NCBI GenBank assembly: GCA_010015745.1
Contig: ML978169.1
Span: forward strand, 186,001-250,000
Direction: 5' to 3'
Length of the DNA: 64,000 nucleotides
DNA from: Setomelanomma holmii
Lineage: Eukaryota; Ascomycota; Dothideomycetes; Pleosporales; Phaeosphaeriaceae
In this document: positions 31,338 through 42,418 of the stretch, piece by piece
Numbering within the stretch: the first letter of the stretch is position 1
Layout: each line of letters starts with the position of its first letter
Notes under the pieces: generated by a model
The model's database searches: none
What the model was told of the DNA's origin: nothing
The model's input: only the letters and a program-made list of their open reading frames with translations
Translations under genes and position numbers: made by a program

Positions 31338-33502
31338 ATGTCGCTCTGCCCGGCGTGTCGAAAAATAGGTGTCACTAACCTCACTCGCGAGCTGGGCGAA
31401 CTGCCGCCGTGGTGGGGTCAAGCTCGCAGCAAATCGACAAAGCCGAGGGGCATGGTGCACCTCGATGACGCACAGCACTTGATAGCCTCTGCCGCCACGG
31501 GTTGCCCTTTCTGCCAATTAATCGTCTCCGCTGTGTTGCAGCACAATAGCGCCGCAAACATCTCCGGCTGCAGTATCCAGACACCAGAAGGCCAAATCGA
31601 GCGAGACGTGCGCCAGCTTGAAGATACGCTGGCACCGCAACCAATCTACCTGCAAACCACCTACGACCCTGTCAAGCCAAGCTTCCCTGAACATGGTACC
31701 TCGAGAAGCTGGCATATCAGGGGCCTAAAGGCACTTGTTCCCGTCGATCATGGACTGTTGGTGGGACGAATCAGGCTTTTTGCAGCGCATGGTGAATGAG
31801 TTCAAGTTGTCTTGTGTACCGGCTCTCGAGCTGAGAACCCACAGATAGTCCAGAAGGTGCTAGTTGCGACATTATCGGGCGTCCACCTTTGCCATCATCG
31901 GACTCGCCGGAGGCCTTCTATCTCATCGAGCGCTGGTTGAGCACTTGCCTGGCCAAACATGAAGCGTGTCGAGAATCGGTATCTAGTACTGCTATTGATG
32001 AGTCGCTACCTCCTATCCTACCAACGCGTGTTATACACGTCGGTGATTCCGATGATGCATCCACACTGCGACTACTGCAGACGAAGGGCCAACGGGGTCA
32101 CTATGTTGCTCTCTCGCACTGCTGGGGCCCTCCAGACCATCGCCCGTTGATGACCACTCGTTCTAGCTTAACCGACCATCTGGCTGGCATATCCTGGGAA
32201 ACGCTTCCCCAAACATATCGAGACGCCATATCAGCCACAGGGCACCTCCATTTTGAATACATTTGGATTGACAGCCTCTGCATCATCCAAGATTCGCATG
32301 ATGACTGGCTGAGTGAGTCGCAGTGCATGGGCGATGTGTATCAGCATGCTCGCCTTACCATTGCAGCTTCTCACGCGGCTGATTCTGGCCAGCCATGCTT
32401 CTTTACTCGCCCGCCTGCTCCGACAGTAGTAGAGCTACCTCATATGGGCCCAGACGGCCAGACCGAGAGCAGTATGTTCGCCAGTGTCTTGTTTAGCGAC
32501 TACGACTCCATATCTCCAGAGTCTGGGTCGCTCGCTGATCGAGCATGGGCTTCGTAAGAGTGGTTGCCCTCTCGACGAATGATCTTCTACACAGAAGGCA
32601 GTCTCGTCTGGTCTTGCGAAATGATTTCTCAACGTGAAACCAGTGCTTCATTCCACTCGACTGCGCGCAATACTCGCTGGAAAGTGATTGTCGAGAAATA
32701 CTCTACTCGCCAACTGACCCAGCGGACAGATCGTCTTATTGCACTGGAAGGCATCAGAAGCGAAATGGTGAAAAAGAGGGCTAATGACGAGTACTGTTTC
32801 GGCTTGTGGAAGAACAGTATGCCAGATCAACTTCTTTGGTATTGTCTCAAGCCAGCGGAGAGGTCTCGTTGTGAGCTTGACTTGCCGACTTGGACATGGG
32901 CAAGCACGTTCGATCGCGTGCGGTTCTTCGATATTAAGGGCGCGAAGAATGCGTGTGATGGGTTTCGATTTGACGAGACTACAAAGACGCTCACATTTCG
33001 AAGTGCTACGAGAGATATTTCAGGTTTGGCACTGCTCGCCGATCTAGCAGAGGTCGCTGAAGACGACGTGTTCGCTGATGCTCCACGCGATATCGTTGCT
33101 GCCGATATACTCTATGCACTTCAAGATGATGCCAACCAGCACATTGGCTGGTGCGCACTGGATGAGCCAGAACTACCTAACGTCGACCTCTTCTGCCTCC
33201 AGCTCATGAGCAAGACAACAAAACCAAAACCGGCCAGTGGAGTGGAAATGGCTTACAGGAACTGGGTCCTGCTGTTGCGAGAGGCATTGCCGATATCGAA
33301 GTATTCGAACGCTTTGGTGTGGGCTGGATCATCACGACCACTCCGTGGTTCAAGAACTGCGGCAGTACGCATATTCGAGTTCGATGATCCGTCTACGACA
33401 CATGTATTCAAGCTCCGTTGTCCTTCCGGCCTGCTCGCCAGACTCGCGACCATCGTCGATTCGAGAACAACCTGTAGTTCTACAGACTTCTCTCGCATTT
33501 AA
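31338..33502 (+). pseudogene. HET-domain (heterokaryon incompatibility) gene with nonsense codon
   Basis: Exon 1 is 31338-31791, the intron 31792-31844 (53 nt, GTGAAT...CAG), and exon 2 runs from 31845. The N terminus has a CPAC/CPFC cysteine block, as in many HET proteins. The HET domain is complete: GHYVALSHCWG, ISWETLPQTYRDAI, YIWIDSLCIIQDSHDDW and YQHARLTIAASHAADS. At 32555-32557 a TAA stands where the family has Gln in the W-x-x-Q-E-W-L context. The same frame goes on without further stops (EWLPSRRMIFYTEG, then a Trp-rich LPTWTWASTFDRVRF) to 33502. HET proteins trigger cell death on fusion with unlike strains. The single stop could be a null allele, a sequencing error or a truncated product that keeps the HET domain. 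Confidence 0.82.
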
Positions 33503-33708
33503 GGATACCGTCATCCGGGACAAATCGACACGAGACAGCCTGGCGACTTCTGATCTGCACCAAAAAGACGGCCCTTCTTTCTATCGACACGCAAACACTT
33601 TGGTTCAACGAGCTCGATGTCTCGGACGCGAATGTATCTCCATGCAAGAGTATAAGTATGAACACCTTGCTTACGCATCAAAAGCTCATCGTAAGATAAG
33701 CTCGCAAC

Positions 33709-34056
33709 ATGAACCAAGTGTCTGACCTATTACGCCACTGTACACGCGACGTCCACGATCTCGTCCTGAAAGTCCAACTGGCTAATCTTCGCTGCAATTG
33801 CGACCAGTGCCGACCATCGCTGTACTCTAGCGGGGCATATACCACTTTTCACCAGACAATACATCAGCACAATCACTTCACGCGTCAGACATCTCGGCTC
33901 GTTGATGACCAAGTCTATGAAGCCCTGCATCTGGCGCGTGCTGCTATCCAGTATTTCAACAATGCACCAGAGAACATGAATCATGCTCAGCAAATGGGGC
34001 ATGGTGGGGCCAACCTGGAGAGAGCCTTACCGGCCACTGAATGGTGGTTTGTTTAG
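33709..34056 (+). CDS. hypothetical small ORF, doubtful
   Basis: ATG-initiated 115-aa frame (MNQVSDLLRHCTRDVHDLV) with a possible CxCDxC cluster (LRCNCDQCRPS). No family recognised and no supporting context. Could be chance. Confidence 0.25.
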   Translation: MNQVSDLLRHCTRDVHDLVLKVQLANLRCNCDQCRPSLYSSGAYTTFHQTIHQHNHFTRQTSRLVDDQVYEALHLARAAIQYFNNAPENMNHAQQMGHGGANLERALPATEWWFV

Positions 34057-34605
34057 GGTCGGTGAGGTGGTGCTGTTGTTGCGGTAGTGTCATGAGGAAG
34101 CGTGCTGAGAGTGTGCTCAGTAGGTGTGTCGTGGGATTATATGTGACTTGAGAGGGATCTTGTCGTAGTATCGAAGGGCACTTATAACGGTGGCGAGCGC
34201 AACTGAAGAAGCGACACAACGAACTCTTGGACGCCCATTTCCATTGAGTATCTCAAATGTCTTGGATTGACTTTGGCCTGAAGTCGAGCACCTTTCGAGT
34301 GTGCATGACTGGGGAGTCTGGCAAGGGGCGAAACCGCCCACTGGAGCGTCATGTTACGGCCCATGCATCGGGAGACTGGAAGATATTGCCAGCAAAGGCA
34401 AATGTTTCCATTTATGTCGACCGCCTATGAATGACTTAAGGTAAACCGAACAAAGGTGTGTCCATATCCTCAGCGGCAATCTGGGGATTTCAGGCGCACG
34501 AAGTTGTCTACGGTCTTTCTCTCTCCTTGATGAGTTGTGTCCTTTTCTCATTGCTTTTCTCATTGAGCCATGCCAATACTTCAAAACTATTAGCTCAGAT
34601 CATCC
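34057..34605. other. spacer, nothing recognised
   Basis: 3' flank of the DUF4188 gene. No other gene seen. Confidence 0.5.
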
Positions 34606-35610
34606 TCATACCTCTTCTTCCTTCTTAACCATCTCCTCATAAGCATCCCACTCATTGTCGCCGTACGTCCTTCCCATCCTACCCTTCGAATACAACAGCT
34701 TCCCCTTCGCCTTCACAAGCGGGCTCACCCACTCCTTCCTCCCATCCTTGCCCTGCACTTCCTTCGTCGTCGACGCCATGCCTACAAACGTTAGCAACCA
34801 TCACCTCAGCCTATGAGAGTCGGGAAGATGGACTTACCAGTAGGATGATAATTCAAATACACGCCCTCCCACCCCTTCCTCGGACACGCAAACACCTCAT
34901 GCATGATCCCAACATGTTTATGCTGATCCGCAGTCTCGTGCCACCACCGCATCGTCTCCGTGTGATACGGCCCATGCGCATACGCATGCACAGCCTCTTC
35001 ATTCTCAAAGTACAATATCGTCGCAAACTCGTTGCCCGTTGTGCGGTGGTTCGCGTTCACCCAGCTCGATGCGCCGAGGAAACCGTGACGTGTGGCGTCC
35101 GCGCTGATCTCGGCGACCATGGCGTCGAAGCGATCGGACGTCTCTTTGAAGCCTGGACCGAGCATGCCGAGGGGATGATTCGAAATAGCGGCAAGAAGGA
35201 TGGCGCACATTTGATTGTCGGCTGGTTTATCTTGGGCACCGTGTTCGTCGGGATACACGACGGCTGTGCGGAAGTTGTGCACGCCGGCCATGTACGGGTT
35301 AGGTAGCACGCCGGCGAGGATCAAAGCGGTGTTGGCGGCTTTGTAGAATAAGAAGAGGAAGAGGGGGAGCACGAGGACGATGTTCCGGTAGGGAAGGAAG
35401 AGGTGTGCGATGCCTTGGATTAGGGCGCCGAAGACGAGCCATGTTGAGATTGAGAATTGGTCGCGGATGAGCTGGGAGGGAAGTTAGGTATGCTTAGTGT
35501 GGTTGTGGGGAAAATGTGGTGCGTACTGCGTGCTGGGGGATGAGAGGGTTTTTGGTTGTTGCTGTTTGGGGCCGTGTGGAGAACGGGTTGTAGATTGGTT
35601 GGTACACCAT
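34606..35610 (-). CDS. DUF4188 / ABM-superfamily monooxygenase-like protein
   Basis: Three exons, 35610-35527, 35471-34838 and 34781-34606, with introns of 55 and 56 nt (GTACGC and GTAAGT donors). The phases agree and give 297 aa. A hydrophobic N-terminal section (FGALIQGIAHLFLPYRNIVL, then VLPLFLFLFYKAANTALILA) suggests two membrane-associated helices. A DUF4188-type core follows: NHPLGMLGPGFKE, FLGASSWVNANHRTTGNEF and FENEEAVHAYAHGPYHTETM, then WWHET and HVGIMHEVFACP. This family resembles the antibiotic-biosynthesis monooxygenase fold and includes the fumagillin-cluster protein Af470. No other biosynthetic gene is near, so a pathway cannot be named. Confidence 0.8.
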
Positions 35611-36404
35611 TTTGAATGGACTTCTGAGACTGACGAGGACGGCAGGAGGATCTTGAAGTTGACTTTCACCATGCGTCGTTCAGCCCGTCTTATGTCTCTA
35701 TGCTGCTTACTCCAACGACTGAACGACTGGACGCTCTTTGTGTTTGACAGCTATTTGCGCTACGCTCCATAAAGGAAGTCATGGGTTGCCTGATTACGCT
35801 TCTACACATTGAGCCAAGCTCCAGACAATTAGGCTGGTGATGGTAAGCTTTTAGCTACAGGTATTCGCAATTATGAGCGTTGTGATTGGCTTCGCATGGC
35901 CAACCGCATTGGAGTTGGGATCGTGGATGCCTGATCGAGCTAGCGCATCAGCCGCAGGGCGAGTCGAAGTGAGCTGACATCAAAGTTGCACCAATGCCCG
36001 TTCTCTAGCCACAATGTGTATTAGCTACATGAGAAGATGTCTCAAGTTTGAACGGTTGTGAAGTAAGCGCTGGCTTGACGAGTCTCGCCCAGTCACATAC
36101 ATCAAGGTGAAGCAGGAAAGCAAACGTCAAGAGACTTATTAAGACTAGCTATGGCTTACCAGATACGTATCCGCGTGTTTGTCAGCTACAGTTCATATGC
36201 ATGGCCAATTCGCATTGTAGGAAGTCGCCTTATGCACACTCACGAAGTCATTACCCATGTAGAATCTCTCGTGGACAACAGGGCGTCCTGTCTCACTTCA
36301 ATGCTTCGTGCAAAGGTCTTGACTTCGTTGATATCTCGGCTGATATTGTTCACCAGTATCCAAGTCTAGGTTGACATATCCTACAGCCCTTTTCGCTCAC
36401 CCAT
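35611..36404. other. spacer, nothing recognised
   Basis: 5' flank of the DUF4188 gene and 3' flank of the Mcr1 gene. No credible frame or repeat. Confidence 0.5.
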
Positions 36405-37554
36405 CTAGAACTTGTACACTTGGTCTTTGCTGTAGCCAAGATCCTTCAGGTATCCGTCAAGCTCGCCCTGATCACTCGGGCTCTTCTTGCCGCCGCTGAT
36501 AGCCTTGTACATACCTGGCGGTCCACACACGAAAATCTTGATCTTCTCACCATCCTTTGGCTCTGGCAGAACCGTCTTCAGAAGCTCCCTGGTGACGAAG
36601 CCCTTTCCACCTTGCCACTGCTCAGGCGGGTTGTCCAAGACGTAGAAAGCCCGGAATCGCTGCGGGTATGTGTTCTCTAGCTCTTCCCACTCCTTCTTCA
36701 GTAGGATATCCTCCTCTGAGATGTTGCCAAATACCAGCGTGACCTTTGTCTTATCTTCAGGGTTCTTGAAGATGGCGCGCGCAGTTTGCCACATGGGTGT
36801 GATGCCAGTTCCTCCTGCGATCAGGGCAATGTGCTCATGTTTATTCGGCGCCCATTGGTATTTGGGGATGGGTCCCTTGATGTCTAGGCGCTGACCGGGT
36901 TCCATGTCGTGCATGTGGCTCGACATGGGGCCCTTCTCGTACTTCTTGATTATGAAGTCCACAGTGCCCTGTTGGTCGACGTCGCTGATGGGTGTGTACG
37001 GTCGAATGACGGGCTTCTCCATTTCAGGACCCTTGTACTTGGTAATGACGGCAGCTGAACGGTGTTAGCTTGATGAGACAGAATGGCTGCTCATGCACAT
37101 ACATGCGACAGGCAATCCAGACTCCATATCATCCTCGGGAAGCTTGAAGGTGAGCTTCTTGGTGTTGTGGTTCACAATCTCAGACTTGTCCAACAGCAGA
37201 GAGATGAAGCCCTGCTCGCCACCGGTAAAGGCCTTCTTCGCGGATGCGCCTGATTGTGCGGGGATCGTCTTCGCATCGCCAGATGGCGGCGCATTGCCCT
37301 TTTGCCCTGAAGGCGAGTCTCCTCCCCTCAAGTAGAAGTATGCACCAGTAAGACCACCGGCACTAATACCGGTATACAGTAGAGCGTTGCTGCCACCGCT
37401 TTGGGGCGCCTCTGAGGCATATCGGCGGACTTGCTGCACATCTATTAGCTGTGTCCGCAAGCTCCGACACATTTGTAATGTCGCAATTCGATGATGTTAG
37501 AGCGCATACCTGGTGCAATGTCCTTGCAGGACGAAGGATCTGTCTGGCGAACAT
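36405..37554 (-). CDS. mcr1: NADH-cytochrome b5 reductase, mitochondrial (Mcr1)
   Basis: Three exons, 37554-37510, 37433-37103 and 37054-36405, with introns of 76 and 48 nt (both GTATG-type donors), giving 341 aa. The N terminus MFARQILRPARTLHQ is an Arg-rich mitochondrial presequence, followed by one membrane segment (ALLYTGISAGGLTGAYFYL). The FAD-binding motif is RPYTPISD, the NADH-binding motif GGTGITPMWQ, and the C-terminal signature VCGPPGMYKAISGG. Mcr1 transfers electrons from NADH to cytochrome b5 and ergosterol or ascorbate-radical pathways, at the outer membrane and intermembrane space. Length and motifs match the ascomycete family. Confidence 0.95.
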
Positions 37555-37868
37555 CTTGGGAGGAATTGATGACTAATTGAATGCGACAGTGGTGTGAGTG
37601 AAGGAAGATTGCTATCGTTTAACATTGGTGAGCTTCAAAGCTCGTTCCTAGCGCCAAGAAAAACGTCATCGAAGCTGCCGAAGACCGATTCCACCAAACA
37701 TCCGACGCTCAACACTCACGTCACAACAATACATCTTCCGCACCTAAAAGCACCCTTTTCCTCCGTATCACGACATCTAACACGATTGACGTGAAGCAAT
37801 GGAGCTGCGCATCTGCTTTGTTAATGTGGCCGGGCAAGTACATCAGGCTACTGGTGACAGCAATATGT
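37555..37868. other. spacer between Mcr1 and GH95 relic
   Basis: 5' flank of Mcr1. Any remaining 3' part of the GH95 gene is unrecognisable here. Confidence 0.45.
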
Positions 37869-39086
37869 TTATATTGCACTTTTCTGCAGCACTGGCCAGA
37901 CGTGGTCCTGCAAGAATGTCGTATCCTGTTCGAAGCGGTGATGCTCCATGAGATGCGCAGACAGCCATACACCACCCATAAGCCACATCATGTACGGCGT
38001 TCCTTTGTCGACGAGTGCCGCATCACCCCACAGATCCAAGTTGTGATGGAACACGAATCCTCCGTTGTCGCAGCCACAAATTTTCGCGACTTCCTGGCCG
38101 CGTGGAATGGCCGCATCGATAAGATCGAAGAGCGGCTTGTGAGTCTCCGCCAGATGAGTGACGAGCGCAGGCCAATAATTCATCTCGATGTTGATGTTGA
38201 TGGTGTACTTGGACTGCCACATTCCCGGCTGACGCGCTCTGCGCCAGTACCCATTTGGTTGCGCAACAAGGAAACCTTGATGTCGAGTTTTCCTGGCTCA
38301 GATGCCGCACATCGCATTGCGAGGACGCCAGATGGATGATTGGCCACACATTCGCGTCTGTACTACTCTGTAGAGGTGGAGGTACGACGTCAGTGCATGT
38401 CTCACACTCAGTTCGTACATAGGCCACTTACCATTAGCTATGCGGGACCGATTGTCATCATCAAATCCATAACTTTCGTACAAATAACACCTCCAATCGC
38501 TATCAAGTCGCAAACCACAAAGTCAGTCCAAATCTCAACCCCAATCCACACCATCCAAACTTACAATACTTCACCCCCGTCTCCGTATCCAATTACCGCT
38601 CATACCCCTCCCATCCCACCGTCCCATCACCCCATGTCCAAATTCCACCACCAAATCCACAGTCGGATTATGCGCCCGCGGACCCGTCGGATTGCCTGCC
38701 ATATTATCCAGCGTCACTTGGCCTGCGCCCGTGATGTTGCGGTTTTGTAGCAATGAGCAGATGGCGGGTCGGGCCGTCAGGGAGTCGCGATTCGCGCCTG
38801 AAGATGAGTGGAAGGAATCAGTCTTTATCTTACAAGGATTTTGTACATGGGAGTTTTGCTTACGGTCTTGCTAGGGTCCGCTCCAGACGGAGTTTTCGTT
38901 CAGAGTTAGTTTTTCGGTGGGCGTGCCGTGAATGGTCGCGCCGAGGCGGCCGTTGCCCATGGGGAGCGTGGAGGAGAAGTTTAAGGCGGAGGAGGTGTAC
39001 CATAGTTGGTGGGTTGGGGAGTATGCGATGACTATTGGCAGAATGAAGAGGAGGGAAAGGAGAAGATTGGCCATGTTTGAATGCAT
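37869..39086 (-). pseudogene. relic of a GH95 alpha-L-fucosidase
   Basis: Three separated minus-strand pieces in different frames. The first starts at ATG 39086 or 39074 with a signal peptide (MANLLLSLLFILPIVIAYS) and the GH95 N terminus ALNFSSTLPMGNGRLGATIH, KLTLNENSVWSGP. The second (38753-38571) has NITGAGQVTLDNMAGNPTG and HNPTVDLVVEFGHG. The third (about 38222-37869) has WQSKYTININIEMNYWPALV, HKPLFDLIDAAIPRGQEVAK and DLWGDAALVDKGTPYMMW, and ends at a stop after HVWPVLQKSAI. GH95 enzymes have roughly 750-850 residues; much of the middle and the whole C-terminal part are missing. A degraded stretch at 38230-38330 lies before the third piece. Confidence 0.82.
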
Positions 39087-40150
39087 GGTTGAAATTGGTC
39101 AGGACGCGATGATATTGCTAACATGTTGACAGCGAGATTTTGCATGTATGCCTTCTCGACGTTGTGAGTACTTGTATGATATGCACATTGACGCATGGTT
39201 CGATAGTACATCGGCTTCATGAGCGGCTAAAACCCCGCAAAGATCATCGCCAGGTTGCTTTAGGTATACGCATACCTTCCATATGAACATTGGATGTTTC
39301 CTGATAGTTAAGTACCCGGAGAGTTTCCTTCCGCCTCGTATCGCGGGTACATCACCAAAATTAGGAGCTCCTCACCTTCTAGTCGGGTGTACCAGCATGA
39401 AGCGAGCGAACCGATGTCACCAATTCAGGTATGTACAAGGTCTCGAATATCACAAGAACTATTTACCGATAAATCGTACACGCCAAGCTCGCTCCTCAGC
39501 ACCATGGTGTTGACTCTACGTCGCCTCACCTCTTCGAAACGTGTCGACAAACCTTCCGCACCGAACTCGGGCATGGTGGTGCTAAAGGCACCTCATCGCA
39601 GTGAGCACTGTTTGGTGACAATCAGACAGTATGGTTGAGTAAAACTCGAGACGAGCATATTGTTGCCGAACGTTATCTTTCGCCGTGGACATTGTGGTAA
39701 AGGACATAATGTTCCCCAAGGACTCCACCTGAGAAATTGCACGACGCGGCTCTGATAGTACCGCTAAAAGTAGTCATCCAGAGGCTGTGACAGTACAATG
39801 GTCGACCAGACACAGTTGCGGTACAGTGCAGTCAGGGGCGGTTCAATGAGCTTTCATCTCCATTGTTGGCGCGGGCTCGCAAAACTCTCCTTAACCTGTG
39901 CCATGGCACGAGCCTCTAAGATTGTCTTTTTTCTTCCTTAGCTGCACCTGAATCACTCCTTCTTTACTGTCCTTGACTCTCAACTCTACGCCACTTTCAG
40001 CAAGCCTCCCAAAAGCTTTCCACGCACGCCAAATAACACCAAAGCTTAACTCGCGACCCTCGCCACGTGCAACTCACAGGTAACGCGAACAATTGCTGGC
40101 AGCAAACTATCCCTGGGCTCAACATATCAAGCCGAGAAGCTTCCGCGAAC
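39087..40150. other. 1.1-kb spacer, nothing recognised
   Basis: No gene seen. A pyrimidine-rich stretch at about 39920-40030 resembles a fungal promoter/leader for the decayed gene that follows. Confidence 0.45.
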
Positions 40151-41628
40151 ATGCAGCCAATTCGGACAATTCTCAACGAATCTCCGGCATGTGGTCATGC
40201 AATTTGTCCAGCATGGCAGGGAATATATAAGAACGGCCATACATGCCCGACTTGTACATTTTACAAGCATATTTTCGTGATCAAGAAGATTCAGGCCGGA
40301 GTGGAAGGACGTGGTGGCGTTTTCCTCTCTTCGAAGCGCAAACACGAGTACGACGCGCAGTTCAAGTCTCACAAGGACTGGATGGTCGAGTGACAGCAGG
40401 CCAAGATCAAGTGCACCAAGGATGTCAGTTACTTGGAAGAATTGCACGATGACTATCCTGAACATGCTGAGGAGTGGCGTATTCAGCAAGCGCTGGATAC
40501 TTGGTATGCGGCTGCTGAAGAATGTGGGCGAGTGCCGGGCTACAAGTATATGCAAGACAACGCCAACGACACCATCGAGGATGAAGATGATGGGGCAAAG
40601 GAAGAAAAGACTGATAATTACGCTCGTGAAGACGAGCCTCTTTCCGCCCAAGAGCTGGAGGGCTTATGGGCCGACGATCGAGAGTACGCCATCAAGCCGA
40701 AACGTAAAGCTCGGAAGTCGAAGTCACGGCGCTCGAGCTCGACTACAGCACCGAAGCCGAAATTCAGCTTCAGCTGGACAGTCGGAAACACGTTCAACAC
40801 TCTGCTCAGAAGAACACCACTCTCCCCCAAACTGGCGGCACGACAGATGTTCAATGTCCAGATGAAGCGGTGCTCGAAGAGATGGAAGACGTGACGAAGC
40901 ATTTGCATGAACAAAATCGTATGGGAGGCTTCAATTTATTCAATGCTGTTGCCGGCATCGAGATCGAGACAGTAGACGTTGTGGAAGACGACATCGACGT
41001 TTTGACGGCTAAATTCTCGTCGTTGGCCACCTGCAGCAGCAACGGACCCGTGGAAGACCCAAACTTAGCGGACTTGACCGAACCAGAGGAAATTTTCCTC
41101 CCACCATCATCCACCACCCGACCTACATTAACGCCAATTACCTAACCAAAGACCACCCCGCGCTCGGCGCTGAAAGGCGCTCGAGTCTCCAACGGGTTCA
41201 CTCCTTCACCGTCACTACAGGCAAAGCTCACTTTTGACGAGCACTCCACCCTATTGTCACATGACAATCCGAACCAAGTGCCGCATAGTCCGCACACCGC
41301 CGTGGAGACCAGTCATGGTAATACATACTTTCATCGAACATCGCAGAGTTACTTCATCCGCTGGGCAAAGCCAAAGTGGGCGAGCCTCAAGGGCTATGCG
41401 AAGGTAGATACTAGCGGCTCTAACAAACACTGGTACTAATTGGAGCGCGAGAAGGATGATGACTTCGAGGTGATCCCGGATACATGGTCTTCAGCCCAAG
41501 TCGCAGACGGAGTGGCGAGCGAATGGTCAATAACCCAATCGACACAGCTTGAGGTGGATATTGAGGAAGCAAGGATTGTGACCGAAGATGGCCCAGCTCC
41601 AGAGCTGGAAGACATTGAGTCTATGTAG
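40151..41628 (+). pseudogene. decayed lineage-specific gene with RING-like cysteine motif
   Basis: The ATG at 40151 opens a frame with CGHAICPAWQGIYKNGHTCP-T-C, which resembles the C-terminal half of a RING finger. TGA at 40391 interrupts it, and the same frame continues with YLEELHDDYPEHAEEWRIQQ. The frame shifts by one near 40700 into TEAEIQLQLDSRKHVQH and VLEEMEDVTKHLHEQNRMGG. The new frame is broken by TAA at 41143 and TAA at 41437 but otherwise runs through SALKGARVSNGFTPSPSLQA and FIRWAKPKWASLKGYAKV to the stop at 41626. Composition is acidic with basic patches. No named family recognised; coding character is judged from sustained amphipathic, low-stop translation. Confidence 0.5.
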
Positions 41629-41928
41629 GAGAGCCGTGGACGAGCGTCAAGACTTTGGGGAGCTCGACACAGTTAATCCTGCATCCGACTGCAAACTCTC
41701 GGCCTGTCTTGGATGGCGACAAGCAAGTCATTCTACGTGCACGCGCGAACATACTTATCCCGGAAGGCGACATTTCCCGAATTCTGCAAGCAACAGCCTC
41801 AGGACAGCAAGCGAAGCGGAACTGGTTCGCGCTACCGAAGTTGCTAGCGCCTCGCATAGCAAATAAACTGCCCTAGGCGAAGCGGCGGCGATACGGTCCG
41901 CCTTTGGACGGCTTGAATATCGGCATCG

Positions 41929-41966
<38 letters not shown>

Positions 41967-42418
41967 CTGAGCATCCAGTTTGGCTTACGCATTGCTTTGC
42001 ACCGCCATCATAGACAGAATTTTGGCAGAACACGGAGGTACTCGGGACATCAGCATGTCAGACATCAATAGTCCAATACGAGCAAGTACGCGTCGTGATG
42101 GCGCAGCTGACCTCACTCCTTGCACATGTTCTCACCAAAGTCATGCGCACAGTGCTCAGAGTTGTAAAGGAGTGACTAAACTCAGTATTTTCATTCCTCT
42201 ATAAATTAGATCCATCGCGATCATTCTATGCCAAAAGAGGCTATGTACATCCAGAAAGCCAATAATGTTAAACCCAAACGCCGCGGCTATGTAAATGTCA
42301 AGGAATGGCTATGCTGAGAGAGCAAGTTCAGCGCATAGTCGCTGAGACCATGAAAACACAACCTATGCCTCCCATGCAACTTTTGAAATCGAGTACCACA
42401 CTACCCCAAGCTCAGCGC
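41629..42418. other. spacer with GA microsatellite
   Basis: Contains the (GA)15 tract at 41931-41960. Short frames on both strands are not convincing. Confidence 0.45.
41931..41960. repeat. (GA)15 dinucleotide microsatellite
   Basis: Thirty bases of perfect GA repeat, directly visible. On the other strand it is a TC tract. Confidence 0.98.

Noticed and set aside
32556..32596. Intron starting at GTAAGA to bypass the HET stop
   Set aside because: It would be 41 nt, breaks the phase and deletes the conserved EWLPSRRMIFYT region that clearly belongs to the protein.
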